DNA of 64,000 nt. It comes from an uncultured Collinsella sp. Its GTDB lineage: Bacteria; Actinomycetota; Coriobacteriia; Coriobacteriales; Coriobacteriaceae. The position numbers were made by a program, and so were the translations under genes. This document shows positions 8,217-16,334 of the stretch, in pieces (position 1 is the first letter of the stretch; every line of letters starts with the position of its first letter). The stretch lies in contig CABQJK010000001.1 of assembly GCA_902464495.1 (NCBI GenBank), positions 1-64,000 on the forward strand. The letters run 5' to 3'. The notes beneath the pieces are model-generated. The model did not search any database. It had not been told where the DNA came from and saw only the letters and a program-made list of their open reading frames with translations.

Positions 8217-9182
8217 CTACGAACGACGCGGCTCGGGAACCACGAGCTTATCGGGGCTCGCGCCCTCGGCATCCATCAGGCTCACGTAGCGAATCGACGG
8301 ATCCTCATACATCGCGTAGTAATAATTGCCCGTGCGCGCGCTAAAGCATCCGGTATAGATAGTCTTCTCGAACTTGCCATCGCCCATCCTGGACGCCCCC
8401 TCAATCATCACCACGCCCTCGAGCGAGCGGAACATGCGAACGACGTTTTCGGTCTCGCTCTCCTTTTGCGGGTAATTGGCATTGAGGTACGCCGCCTTTA
8501 CAAAACGGCTCGGCGAATAGCAGTCGCCCGGAATACCGCGCATGCCGGCACCCGCGCCATAGGGCTTGAGCTCGGCGCCACGCCATGTCGCCGTCTGCGG
8601 AAAATCGCTTGTGGCAGTGATATAGGTGCGCAGGTTTTCCATGTGCCACGGGAAGGTCGGCTGATTGGCAAGGGTGTCGACCGGATCGTCGTATACATGC
8701 AGGCCGTCAGCCATCATCTCGACCACGATGCTGCGCTGGCTGTCGCCAATAATCCAATGGAGCAGCGACACGCCCAGCCCCTCTCCGGCAGATTTGGCGA
8801 CAATCACCGTGTCGCGCAGCGCGGCCTCGACCTCATCGACCGTCGAGAACGTCGCTGCCACCCACAGGGGAAACTCATAGGCCGCGATATTGGTCTTTCC
8901 ATCAACCGGGCCCTCGGCATACTCGGCATAACCCGGGAAATTGAGACCCGCCACGGCGAGGCCCGCATCGTTGCCGCAGTCGAAGAACATAGGGTAGTTC
9001 TTGTAATCGATGCACATACCGATCACCGCGTGTGCCGCTGTCGTGTCGTCGATAAACGAATACGGAATGTGAAACCCGCGCGGCATCACGCGAACCTGTT
9101 GGCCGTAGTCAAAGCTCCAGTCGAGGTTGCGGCCCAGATACATGTTGCCGGAATTATCGGTAAATCGAATGCTCGTACACAT
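8217..9182 (-). CDS. Choloylglycine hydrolase family protein (bile salt hydrolase candidate)
   Basis: 321 residues from an ATG preceded by AGGAGG; this start exposes Cys2 as N-terminal nucleophile after Met removal, the hallmark of the Ntn-hydrolase family. Arg18 and Asp21 (GRNLDW) and an Asn near position 81 (AGLNFPGY) match bile salt hydrolase/penicillin V acylase active sites. Members cleave the amide of glycine- or taurine-conjugated bile acids, or penicillin V; sequence alone does not settle which, but a gut Collinsella fits bile salts. It is single-gene, between two convergent terminators. An SDR with a hydroxysteroid-dehydrogenase look lies far away at 61270-61950. Confidence 0.9.
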   Translation of the reverse strand: MCTSIRFTDNSGNMYLGRNLDWSFDYGQQVRVMPRGFHIPYSFIDDTTAAHAVIGMCIDYKNYPMFFDCGNDAGLAVAGLNFPGYAEYAEGPVDGKTNIAAYEFPLWVAATFSTVDEVEAALRDTVIVAKSAGEGLGVSLLHWIIGDSQRSIVVEMMADGLHVYDDPVDTLANQPTFPWHMENLRTYITATSDFPQTATWRGAELKPYGAGAGMRGIPGDCYSPSRFVKAAYLNANYPQKESETENVVRMFRSLEGVVMIEGASRMGDGKFEKTIYTGCFSARTGNYYYAMYEDPSIRYVSLMDAEGASPDKLVVPEPRRS

Positions 9183-9240
9183 AGCGCCTCCTAGCTTTAC
9201 GTTCTTGCTAAGTTCATTGTCACCAAACAAAAAGGCGCTA

Positions 9241-9280
9241 AACACAAAAGCCCGGACATGACAACAATGTCACGCCCGGC
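9241..9280 (-). terminator. Terminator on the minus strand upstream of the hydrolase gene
   Basis: Arms GCCCGG (9250-9255) and CCGGGC-type (9274-9280), with TGACA/TGTCA inside, form a hairpin followed on the minus strand by CTTTTGTGTTT. It would end transcripts coming from the deformylase-like gene at 9427-9846, after they pass through element C. Confidence 0.6.
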
Positions 9281-9323
9281 CTACACAAGCAAGATAAACT
9301 CAACCAAGTCAACCTCGCAGGTC

Positions 9324-9432
9324 GTCTAAGGGGTCAAAGTGCCGCAGATTGCCACGAAAGAGGAGCGAAGCGTACTTAAGGTACGCGAGCGACGATTGAG
9401 CGGCAAGGTGCGGTGCTTTGGTCCCCTTAGAC
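9324..9432 (+). ncRNA. Structured RNA-like element, copy C (strand-swapped internal loop)
   Basis: A long helix (9324-9345 with 9410-9432) contains the same tandem U-G/G-U step as copy B. Next is an internal loop AGA/GGT flanked by TTG and CAA, the same seven-base words CAGATTG and CAAGGTG as in copies A and B but with the two strands exchanged. Then come a 5-bp helix TTGCC/GGCAA, a purine-rich internal loop and a hairpin GCGTAC-TTAAG-GTACGC. It overlaps the last two codons of the convergent deformylase-like gene. Relationship to copies A and B is probable rather than certain. Confidence 0.45.
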
Positions 9433-9846
9433 CAACTTTCCTAGACAGTGGTCGATCATATGCTGGATCATTTGTGCCTCGAAGCCCACAAAGTCCTGCT
9501 TGCGCTCGCGCATCTTGCCGTCGACGATCTGGTCAAAGGCAACCTTGCACTTGATATAGCGCGTGGACTTGGTGACCTCCTCGTGCGTCAGGCAGCTCTC
9601 CTCCATCTTGCTGGCGCCCAGGCCAAACACCAGACGGGGGTTGTAGAGCACGTGGGGCTCGCCGGCGTCGTCCAGGTAGACGCAGACCTTCTTAGTGACG
9701 CCAATCTGGTTAGCGGCAAGGCAGCCGGCATCGTCGAGCGACTTGATGGTATCGATCAGGTCCTGAGCAACCGACTCGTCCTCGACGGTCGCAACCTCGC
9801 AACGCTGGGACAGGATAGCCTCGTCGTGGCAAAGCTCTTTAATCAT
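9427..9846 (-). CDS. Short peptide-deformylase-like protein lacking the catalytic Glu
   Basis: 139 residues; start ATG at 9846 chosen because GGAGGA lies just upstream (an ATG at 9858 is inside that ribosome site). Motif I is intact (CLAANQIG), motif II reads ESCLT instead of EGCLS, and motif III is HMIDH instead of HExDH, so the general-base Glu is replaced by Met while metal ligands remain. This pattern predicts a metal-binding but inactive deformylase fold. The paralogue at 1510-1920 keeps the Glu but lost the motif I Gln. Its 3' end overlaps structured element C. Confidence 0.85.
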   Translation of the reverse strand: MIKELCHDEAILSQRCEVATVEDESVAQDLIDTIKSLDDAGCLAANQIGVTKKVCVYLDDAGEPHVLYNPRLVFGLGASKMEESCLTHEEVTKSTRYIKCKVAFDQIVDGKMRERKQDFVGFEAQMIQHMIDHCLGKLV

Positions 9847-10039
9847 ACGTTCCTCCATAGGGGTCGTTGTAACCGCTTAAGTATACGGTACCCACACATT
9901 TTCATGCGAAAAATACCGTCCGTCTGCTACAAAGCGCCGAACATCAACATGCGAGAAACAGCAAGGTTATAAAGACGATATAGTAAGTGAGTTCGTGTCA
10001 ATCGGCCTAAACTCGGGGCCGAACAAGGAAAGGGTATGC

Positions 10040-11353
10040 ATGGACGAACTTTTTCACGTCAGCGAGCGCAAGTCCACAATCGGGACCGAACTTCGCGCTG
10101 GACTGACAACATTCCTGGCGATGGCCTACATCATCGCCGTCAACCCCGCAGTGCTCTCGGGCGCCGGCATCGATGCGGGAGCGCTCGCTTGCGCCACCTG
10201 CCTGGGCGCCGGCATCATGACCATCTGCATGGGCATCTTCGCAAACCGCCCGCTCGCCTGCGCGTCGGGTCTAGGCATCAACGCCATGATCGCGGGCATC
10301 GCCACCACCATGTGCGGCGGCGACTGGCACGTGGCCATGAGCGTTATCTTCCTCGAGGGTGTCGTCATCTTGCTGCTCGTCCTTTGCGGCCTGCGCGAGG
10401 CCATTATGGACGCCATCCCCGTGGTCCTGCGCCACGCCATCTCGGTGGGCCTGGGCCTGTTTATCGCCATGATCGGCCTGTGCGACGCCGGCATCATCAC
10501 CGCTGGCGCCGGTACGCTCGTCGGCCTGGGCGACATCGCCTCCCCCACCTTTATCGTCGGCATCATCTCCATCGTCGTGACGGTTGCCCTGGCTTCCCGC
10601 AACGTGCCGGGCTCGCTGCTCATCGGCATCATCGTCGCCGTTATCGCCGGAATCCCGCTGGGCGTCACCCATGCGCCCGAGGGCCTCATCGCACCGCTCG
10701 ACTTCTCGACCTTCGGCGCCCCGTTTGCCAGCACTGCCGACGGCAACCTTGCCATCGTGAAGGTCCTGACCGACCCGATGCTGCTCGTCGTTGCCTTCTC
10801 GCTGCTCATGAGCGACTTCTTCGACACCATGGGCACCGCGATGGCCGTCGCCAAGCAGGGCGAGTTCCTGACCGAGGACGGCAATGTCGAGGACATCCGT
10901 CCCATCCTGGTCGTCGACTCCGTGGCCGCTGCTGCCGGTGGCTTTATGGGCGTCTCCTCCATCACTACCTTCGTCGAGTCCACCTCTGGCGCTGCCGACG
11001 GTGGTCGCACGGGCCTCACCTCCGTCACCACCGGCGTGCTGTTCATTCTCGCCGCGTTCTTCTCCCCCATCGTCACCATCGTTTCCAGTGCCGCCACCTG
11101 CGGTGCTCTGGTCTACGTCGGCTACCTCATGATGAGCGAGGCCTCCGAGATCGACTGGTCCGACGTGTCGCAGGGTTTCCCGGCGTTCATGATTGTCGCC
11201 GGCGTGCCCTTCACCTACTCCATCTCTGCCGGCATTGGCCTGGGCTTTATCGCCTACGTGATCGTCGCGCTCTTTAAGGGCGAGGCCTCCAAGATCAAGC
11301 CGCTCATGTGGATCGCAGCCCTTGCCTTCCTCGTCTACTTCTTTGTAGCGTAA
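10040..11353 (+). CDS. NCS2-family purine permease (AzgA/PbuG type)
   Basis: 437 residues from the ATG at 10040, preceded by AAGGAAAGGG. Features of the AzgA-like branch of NCS2 carriers: FLAMAYIIAVNPAVLSGAG at the N-terminus, a conserved SDFFDTMGT stretch and STTFVESTSGAADGGRTG-like motif near residue 320. About 12-14 membrane segments. The family imports adenine, guanine or hypoxanthine with H+. A small hairpin TCGGCC/GGCCGA (10002-10022) sits just before the ribosome site. The 3' end of this gene was copied into the tandem duplication downstream (13371-13415). Confidence 0.92.
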   Translation: MDELFHVSERKSTIGTELRAGLTTFLAMAYIIAVNPAVLSGAGIDAGALACATCLGAGIMTICMGIFANRPLACASGLGINAMIAGIATTMCGGDWHVAMSVIFLEGVVILLLVLCGLREAIMDAIPVVLRHAISVGLGLFIAMIGLCDAGIITAGAGTLVGLGDIASPTFIVGIISIVVTVALASRNVPGSLLIGIIVAVIAGIPLGVTHAPEGLIAPLDFSTFGAPFASTADGNLAIVKVLTDPMLLVVAFSLLMSDFFDTMGTAMAVAKQGEFLTEDGNVEDIRPILVVDSVAAAAGGFMGVSSITTFVESTSGAADGGRTGLTSVTTGVLFILAAFFSPIVTIVSSAATCGALVYVGYLMMSEASEIDWSDVSQGFPAFMIVAGVPFTYSISAGIGLGFIAYVIVALFKGEASKIKPLMWIAALAFLVYFFVA

Positions 11354-11379
11354 CGGCAAAGCTGCCAAAGCAGAACACC

Positions 11380-11420
11380 AAAGCGCGGAGTCGCATCGAG
11401 CGGCTCCGCGCTTTTCTTTT
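11380..11420 (+). terminator. Terminator of the purine permease gene
   Basis: Stem AAAGCGCGGAG/CTCCGCGCTTT followed by TCTTTT. A diverged copy at 13442-13480 arose by the tandem duplication of this region. Confidence 0.85.
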
Positions 11421-11560
11421 AAAGCCAGGCACCGCACGGACGCGCGATGTATTGCCTCCCAAGTTTTGGACATTTTGCCCTCCAAACGGCACTACCGCCG
11501 GCTACATCCTGCAGATATGCTGGGCGTAATCGCATAGGCCCTATGAGGATGGGAGTAACC

Positions 11561-13348
11561 ATGGCCGCCTTGTTCACGACCCCCAAGCGCAATGATAAAA
11601 CCTCAGGAGCCCATTTTGTCGAGCCCGACGTGCACCGTCGCACGCTGCTCGCGCACGGCAGCTGGCGCCGCGTGACGCGCCGCATCGTCTGCGGCCTGGC
11701 CTGCGCGCTCACGGTAAGTTCGCTGCTCATGCCGAGCGTCTCGCTCGCGGCGGAGTGGGTGGACGTTGGCGGCGTCCGCCACGAAGCGGCCGCGGGGCCC
11801 ACGGGAGACGCCGCCGGCACCTGGAGCTGGGACGGCGCCGACGACATGAAGCTCAACGGCTATGACGGCGGTGCGATCCAGGCTGCGGGCAAGCTCAACA
11901 TTGCCTACGAGGGCAAGAACACCGTGAAAACCGAGCCCGATTACACCGGAGCCGCCATCAAGGCGCAGGATGGCACTAGCCAGAAAGCAGAGTTGAACAT
12001 AACGAGCTCGAATAGCACGGATGAGCTCAATGTGACAGCTGAGGCCGATGCAATTAAATCCACAGGCGACCTCTCCATTTCTGGCCCAGGCACTGTGAAC
12101 ACCACAAGCACTACTTCCGACGGAATTGAGGCAAAGGGCGATCTCTCTATCACGGGCTCGGGCACCGTGAATGCAACGGGCGGTACCGAAGGCATCCAAT
12201 CCAAGGGCAAGACCACCATCGATTCCTCTGGCACAGTGATCGCTAAAGGAAGCGAAGGTTACGGCATCGCCGCGGGCAGTGACCTGATCATCAAAGGCGG
12301 TGGCAAGGTAGAAGCAAGCTCGATAGAAGAAGCGGCGATTTGGGCTGACGGCAACATCGACATCTCGGGCGGCAGCCAGGTCGAGGCAAGCTCCCAGGGA
12401 GATCTTGCCGTCGACGCTGAGGGTAGTCTCGCGGTCGCGAACGCCTCCCTTGACGCAAGCGGTGTTGAATATGGTGTCTATGCCTACAAGGGCGTTACGC
12501 TCGATCACGCGACCGTGACGGTCCGCACAAGCGCGAGCGGCGGCCAGGCCATCGCCCTCATCACTGACGGGGACGACATCGTCATCAAGAATGGTTCCAT
12601 CGTGGACGCGTTCGCAGAAGGCAAATTCTCGGTTGCAATCTCTACCAGAAACCACCAGCCAAACGTCGCTGGCGGCCACATCTACATCAGCGACTCCGTT
12701 GTTAAGGCTATAGCCCGCTATGTCGAGACCGGTGGCGATGGCCCCGATCACTACAGCAACGACCAAAGCGGCGAGGTCATCCCTGAGCCTAGGGGTCTGA
12801 ACATCGGTATCTTCGCCCAGACCTACGAGGGCATCACGCCCGCGAGTATCTCGATCGTCCGCAGCAAGCTCACGGCCGAGGGAGACACGGCGGCAATCTT
12901 CGCTCTTGCCATAAGCGAGGATGGCAAGGCGATCGGCACCATCGAGATCGAAGGCGCTCCCATCCAGACGCCCGCAGGCGGCAAGATCATTAACTATCGC
13001 TACGAAGAAGAGTACGGCCCCAGCATCTCCTACGAGGCAGGTCAAACCATCGGCACGGGCGACGCCACGATCGACTCCCCCTATGACGCCGCTGTCGCCA
13101 AGCGCACGGTCACCGTGCCTCCCGAGGAGATCAAACCCGAGGAGAAGCCAGGCGAGACCAAGCCCGAGGGTTCCAAGTCCGAGGGCACGAAGACAACCAA
13201 GACCGTTGCAGTTGCAGCCACGGGAGCCAAGACCACCGGCAAGCTCGCGGCAACCGGCGACGCCTCGAGCGCAGCCATCATAGCGACCGCCCTTGTAGGA
13301 ACGGCCGCTATCGTCACAGGCGCCCTGGCGAGTCGCAAACGCTCGTAA
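11561..13348 (+). CDS. Wall-anchored beta-helix-like surface protein, copy 1
   Basis: 595 residues from the ATG at 11561 (GGGAG upstream). A long Arg-rich N-region and hydrophobic core (residues about 40-64, ending SVSLAAEW) form a signal peptide. Residues about 100-400 hold short repeats of the form GDLSIxGxGTVNA, each about 20-25 residues, as in carbohydrate-binding/DUF4353-type right-handed beta-helices. The tail has a Lys/Pro/Glu-rich spacer, LAATGD, a hydrophobic stretch and SRKRS: a sorting signal of the LAxTG type that class E sortases recognise. Role as adhesin or polysaccharide binder is inferred. It is a tandem paralogue of the gene at 13620. Confidence 0.85.
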   Translation: MAALFTTPKRNDKTSGAHFVEPDVHRRTLLAHGSWRRVTRRIVCGLACALTVSSLLMPSVSLAAEWVDVGGVRHEAAAGPTGDAAGTWSWDGADDMKLNGYDGGAIQAAGKLNIAYEGKNTVKTEPDYTGAAIKAQDGTSQKAELNITSSNSTDELNVTAEADAIKSTGDLSISGPGTVNTTSTTSDGIEAKGDLSITGSGTVNATGGTEGIQSKGKTTIDSSGTVIAKGSEGYGIAAGSDLIIKGGGKVEASSIEEAAIWADGNIDISGGSQVEASSQGDLAVDAEGSLAVANASLDASGVEYGVYAYKGVTLDHATVTVRTSASGGQAIALITDGDDIVIKNGSIVDAFAEGKFSVAISTRNHQPNVAGGHIYISDSVVKAIARYVETGGDGPDHYSNDQSGEVIPEPRGLNIGIFAQTYEGITPASISIVRSKLTAEGDTAAIFALAISEDGKAIGTIEIEGAPIQTPAGGKIINYRYEEEYGPSISYEAGQTIGTGDATIDSPYDAAVAKRTVTVPPEEIKPEEKPGETKPEGSKSEGTKTTKTVAVAATGAKTTGKLAATGDASSAAIIATALVGTAAIVTGALASRKRS

Positions 13349-13370
13349 ACACTTTTTCGCACAGGACGGG

Positions 13371-13415
13371 TGGATCGCGGCCCTTGCCTTCCTCGTCTAC
13401 TTCTTCGTAGCGTAA
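13371..13415 (+). pseudogene. Duplicated 3' end of the purine permease gene
   Basis: These 45 bases encode WIAALAFLVYFFVA and a stop, identical in protein to the last 14 residues of the permease ending at 11353, with only synonymous changes. The downstream terminator and promoter region is also repeated. This marks the breakpoint of the tandem duplication that made the second surface-protein gene. Confidence 0.85.
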
Positions 13416-13441
13416 GGGCAAGGCTGCAAAAGCTGAACAAT

Positions 13442-13480
13442 AAAGCGCGGAGTCGCCATGCGGCCCCGCGCTTTTCTTTT
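13442..13480 (+). terminator. Terminator between the two surface-protein genes
   Basis: Stem AAAGCGCGG/CCGCGCTTT followed by TCTTTT, a copy of the terminator at 11380-11420. It follows the first surface-protein gene and the permease remnant. Confidence 0.8.
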
Positions 13481-13619
13481 AGCGTCGGTCCCTGCGCCGG
13501 CGTGCGGCCTATTTCTCCCCCATTTTGGCCATTTTGCCCTCCAAACGGCACTACCGCCGGCAACATCCAGCAGATACGCTGAACCTAGCCGTATAGGCCC
13601 TATGAGAACGGGAGCAACC

Positions 13620-15404
13620 ATGGCAGCCTTGTTCACGACCCCCAAACGCAATGACACTACCGCCGGAACCCATGTTGCCGAACCCGACGTTCGCCGTCGC
13701 ATAGGACTCGCGCACGGCAGCTGGCGCCGCGTGACGAGCCGCATCGTCGCGGGCGCCGTGTGCGCGCTCACGGTGAGCTCGCTGCTCATGCCGAGCGTCT
13801 CGCTCGCAGCGGAATGGGTCAAGGTCGGCGGCAACAAGTACAACACCGCGGCGAGCGACGAGGCCGGTACCTGGTCGTGGGACGGCGCCGACGACTTGAA
13901 GCTCAACAACTATAACGGCGGCGAGATCCAGGCCGCAGGCAAGCTCAACGTGAATTACTCGGGAACCAACATCGTCACTGCCGAATGGATCAAAAGCATC
14001 AACGTTTCTCATGGCACTAACGAGAATGCCGAGCTCAATATCCAAGGCGACGCGGGCAGCACGCTCAGCGTGACATCTACTGAGGACGCTATCCTCTCCA
14101 CGGGTAATATCAACATCGACGGAGCCGGATCCGTCAACGCCACGAGCACTGGGTTTGATGCCATCAATGCCGGGGGTGATCTCGCTATCAAAGGTTCGGG
14201 CAACGTCAACGCCACGGGTGCATCGGATGGCATCAGGGCAAACGGCAATATCACGATTGACGACAGCGGAGCCGTCACCGCCAGGGCTACCGAGGACAAG
14301 GGTATTGGAACCGACAAGAACCTCACCATCAAGGGTGGCGGGACGGTCGAGGCAAGCTCAGCTGATGGTGAGGCCCTTTGGAGCGGCGGCAATATCAACA
14401 TCTCGGACGGCAGCCAGGTCAAGGCAAGCTCCGAGAAAGACGCTGCCGTCGAGGCCAAGGGCAGCCTCGCAGCCACAAACGCCTCCCTCAACGTAAACGG
14501 TGTTGAATATGGCGTCTATGCCCACAAGGGCATCACCCTCGATCATGCAAACGTGACGGTCCGTGCAGGTAAAGGCAGATACGGTGGCGCCATCGCCCTC
14601 TTCACCTACCAGGACGACATCGTCGTCAAGAACGGCTCCACCGTGGACGCGTTTGCGGAAGGCGAGGTTTCGGCTGCATTCTCCACCAGAAACGATCGAC
14701 CCAACGAGGAGGGTGGCCACATCTACATCAGCGACTCCGTTGTCAAGGCCATAGCCCGCTATGTCGAGAACGGCGACGGCCCCACCCCCTACAGCGAAAA
14801 CCAAGATGGCGAGACGAGCCCCGAGCCCCAAGGCGAGAACATCGGCATCATCGCCCAGACCAGCGAGGGCGTCACACCCGCAGTCATCTCGATCATCCGC
14901 AGCAAGGTAACGGCCGAAGGAGATACAGCGGCAATCTTTGCCCGTGCCATGAGCGCTGACGGCAAGACAATCGGCACCATCAAGATTGAGAACGCCGCCA
15001 TCCAGACGCCCAAAGGCGGCAAGGTCATTGACTATCGCAAGCTCCGTGACGGCATCTACGAGGCAGGCCAAGCCATCGGCACGGGCGACGCTGTGATCGA
15101 CTCCCCCTATAACGAAGCTGTCGCCAAGAGCATGGTCATCGCACCTCCCGAGGTAGCCAAGCCGGAAGACCCCAAGCCCGACGAGACCAAGCCCGCAGAA
15201 AGCAAGCCCGCGGAGTCCAAGCAGATCCCCAAGCCTGAGGGCTCAAAGCCGACCAAGGCCGTTTCGGCTTCAATCACGAAAGCCAAGACTACCGGCGTGC
15301 TCGCGGCAACCGGCGACACCTCGGGTGCGGCCATCGTGGCAACCGTCCTTGCGGGAACAGCCGCTATCGCCGCAGGCACCATGGCGAGCCGCAAGCGCTC
15401 TTAG
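13620..15404 (+). CDS. Wall-anchored beta-helix-like surface protein, copy 2
   Basis: 594 residues from the ATG at 13620 (GGGAG upstream). It is colinear with copy 1: near-identical signal peptide, the same repeat region, and a tail with LAATGD, hydrophobic segment and SRKRS. The most conserved parts are the signal peptide and the block from residue about 290 to 520 (for example GVEYGVYAHKG, IYISDSVVKAIARYVE); the repeat region around residues 110-240 and the spacer before the sorting motif (rich in KPxESKP) have diverged. Divergence in the exposed region fits paralogues with different ligands or antigenic variation; that is inference. Confidence 0.85.
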   Translation: MAALFTTPKRNDTTAGTHVAEPDVRRRIGLAHGSWRRVTSRIVAGAVCALTVSSLLMPSVSLAAEWVKVGGNKYNTAASDEAGTWSWDGADDLKLNNYNGGEIQAAGKLNVNYSGTNIVTAEWIKSINVSHGTNENAELNIQGDAGSTLSVTSTEDAILSTGNINIDGAGSVNATSTGFDAINAGGDLAIKGSGNVNATGASDGIRANGNITIDDSGAVTARATEDKGIGTDKNLTIKGGGTVEASSADGEALWSGGNINISDGSQVKASSEKDAAVEAKGSLAATNASLNVNGVEYGVYAHKGITLDHANVTVRAGKGRYGGAIALFTYQDDIVVKNGSTVDAFAEGEVSAAFSTRNDRPNEEGGHIYISDSVVKAIARYVENGDGPTPYSENQDGETSPEPQGENIGIIAQTSEGVTPAVISIIRSKVTAEGDTAAIFARAMSADGKTIGTIKIENAAIQTPKGGKVIDYRKLRDGIYEAGQAIGTGDAVIDSPYNEAVAKSMVIAPPEVAKPEDPKPDETKPAESKPAESKQIPKPEGSKPTKAVSASITKAKTTGVLAATGDTSGAAIVATVLAGTAAIAAGTMASRKRS

Positions 15405-15461
15405 ACGCCTCTGCGCACATGGCAGCTCCCGCGAAGGCCCCGAGTCCCAGCACCGTTTAAC

Positions 15462-15500
15462 AACGCCACCGCCGAGCTCCCCTCCGACGGTGGCGTTTTC
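15462..15500 (+). terminator. Terminator after the second surface-protein gene
   Basis: Stem AACGCCACCG/CGGTGGCGTT with a short T-run (TTTTCC). About 60 bases after the stop. Confidence 0.75.
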
Positions 15501-15611
15501 CATATGCGTCCGCAGGGTATGCACGAGATTGTCTTTTGTCTAGCCCAACCTGCATGAGCCGGCGTGCGACAATGGGGGCCGTCGATATCACAACGCCGAG
15601 AGAAGCCCGTC

Positions 15612-16277
15612 ATGGAAGCGCATCAAAAGCAGATAACCGTTCATGCACAGCATGCCGAAAGCGCACCAGTCATCTATCTTCCCGTGGTCATGGGCGACGG
15701 CGCGGAGGTTTATGAACGCTGCCGAGAGCTCAACTGCCCGCCCTTCACGCTTGTCGGCATTGGCAGCCTCAACTGGAATCGCGAGCTGAGCCCCTGGGGA
15801 TGCGACGGAACCGTGCGCGATGCCGAGCCCTTTGGCGGTCAGGCTTCCGGATTTCTCGATGAGCTGTTGAACTGGATAATCCCAGAGGCCGAGTCGTCGC
15901 TTCCTCAGCCGCCCACCTGGCGCGGCATTGCCGGCTACTCGCTCGCGGGCCTCTTCGCGCTCTGGTCCCTCTGGCAAACCGACGCCTTTAGCCGCGCCGC
16001 AAGCGCATCGGGGTCGTTGTGGTTTCCCGACTTTGTCGATCGCGCCAGCACGGCCCCTTTTGCCGGCAACCCGCAGGCCGTCTATCTGTCACTCGGCAAA
16101 AAGGAGACCAAGACACCCAACCGCATGATGCGGCATGTACTCGACGACACACGCGCGATGGAAGCGTTGCTCGTCGCGCGCGGCATTCCAACAACGCTGG
16201 AGCTCAACCCCGGCAATCACTTTGCCCAAACCGATCTGCGCATGGCACGTGGCATCCACTGGATATTGACGCATTAA
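15612..16277 (+). CDS. Alpha/beta-hydrolase, esterase-like
   Basis: 221 residues from the ATG at 15612. The nucleophile elbow is GYSLAG (residues about 108-113), and a late His in NPGNHFAQT is the likely catalytic base. The pattern resembles the putative-esterase/enterochelin-esterase family, with no signal peptide, so it acts in the cytoplasm. Substrate unknown. The ribosome site is weak (GAGAAG). A bidirectional terminator at 16276-16314 separates it from the convergent uraA. Confidence 0.75.
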   Translation: MEAHQKQITVHAQHAESAPVIYLPVVMGDGAEVYERCRELNCPPFTLVGIGSLNWNRELSPWGCDGTVRDAEPFGGQASGFLDELLNWIIPEAESSLPQPPTWRGIAGYSLAGLFALWSLWQTDAFSRAASASGSLWFPDFVDRASTAPFAGNPQAVYLSLGKKETKTPNRMMRHVLDDTRAMEALLVARGIPTTLELNPGNHFAQTDLRMARGIHWILTH

Positions 16278-16314
16278 AAATGACGCCCGCGCGTACGCAT
16301 GGGCGCCATTTTTT
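16276..16314. terminator. Bidirectional terminator between esterase and uraA
   Basis: AAAAATGACGCCC and GGGCGCCATTTTTT form a stem with one mismatch, with A-run and T-run on both sides. It lies between two convergent genes. Confidence 0.8.
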
Positions 16315-16334
16315 GATTCAGCTGGACGCAGTTG

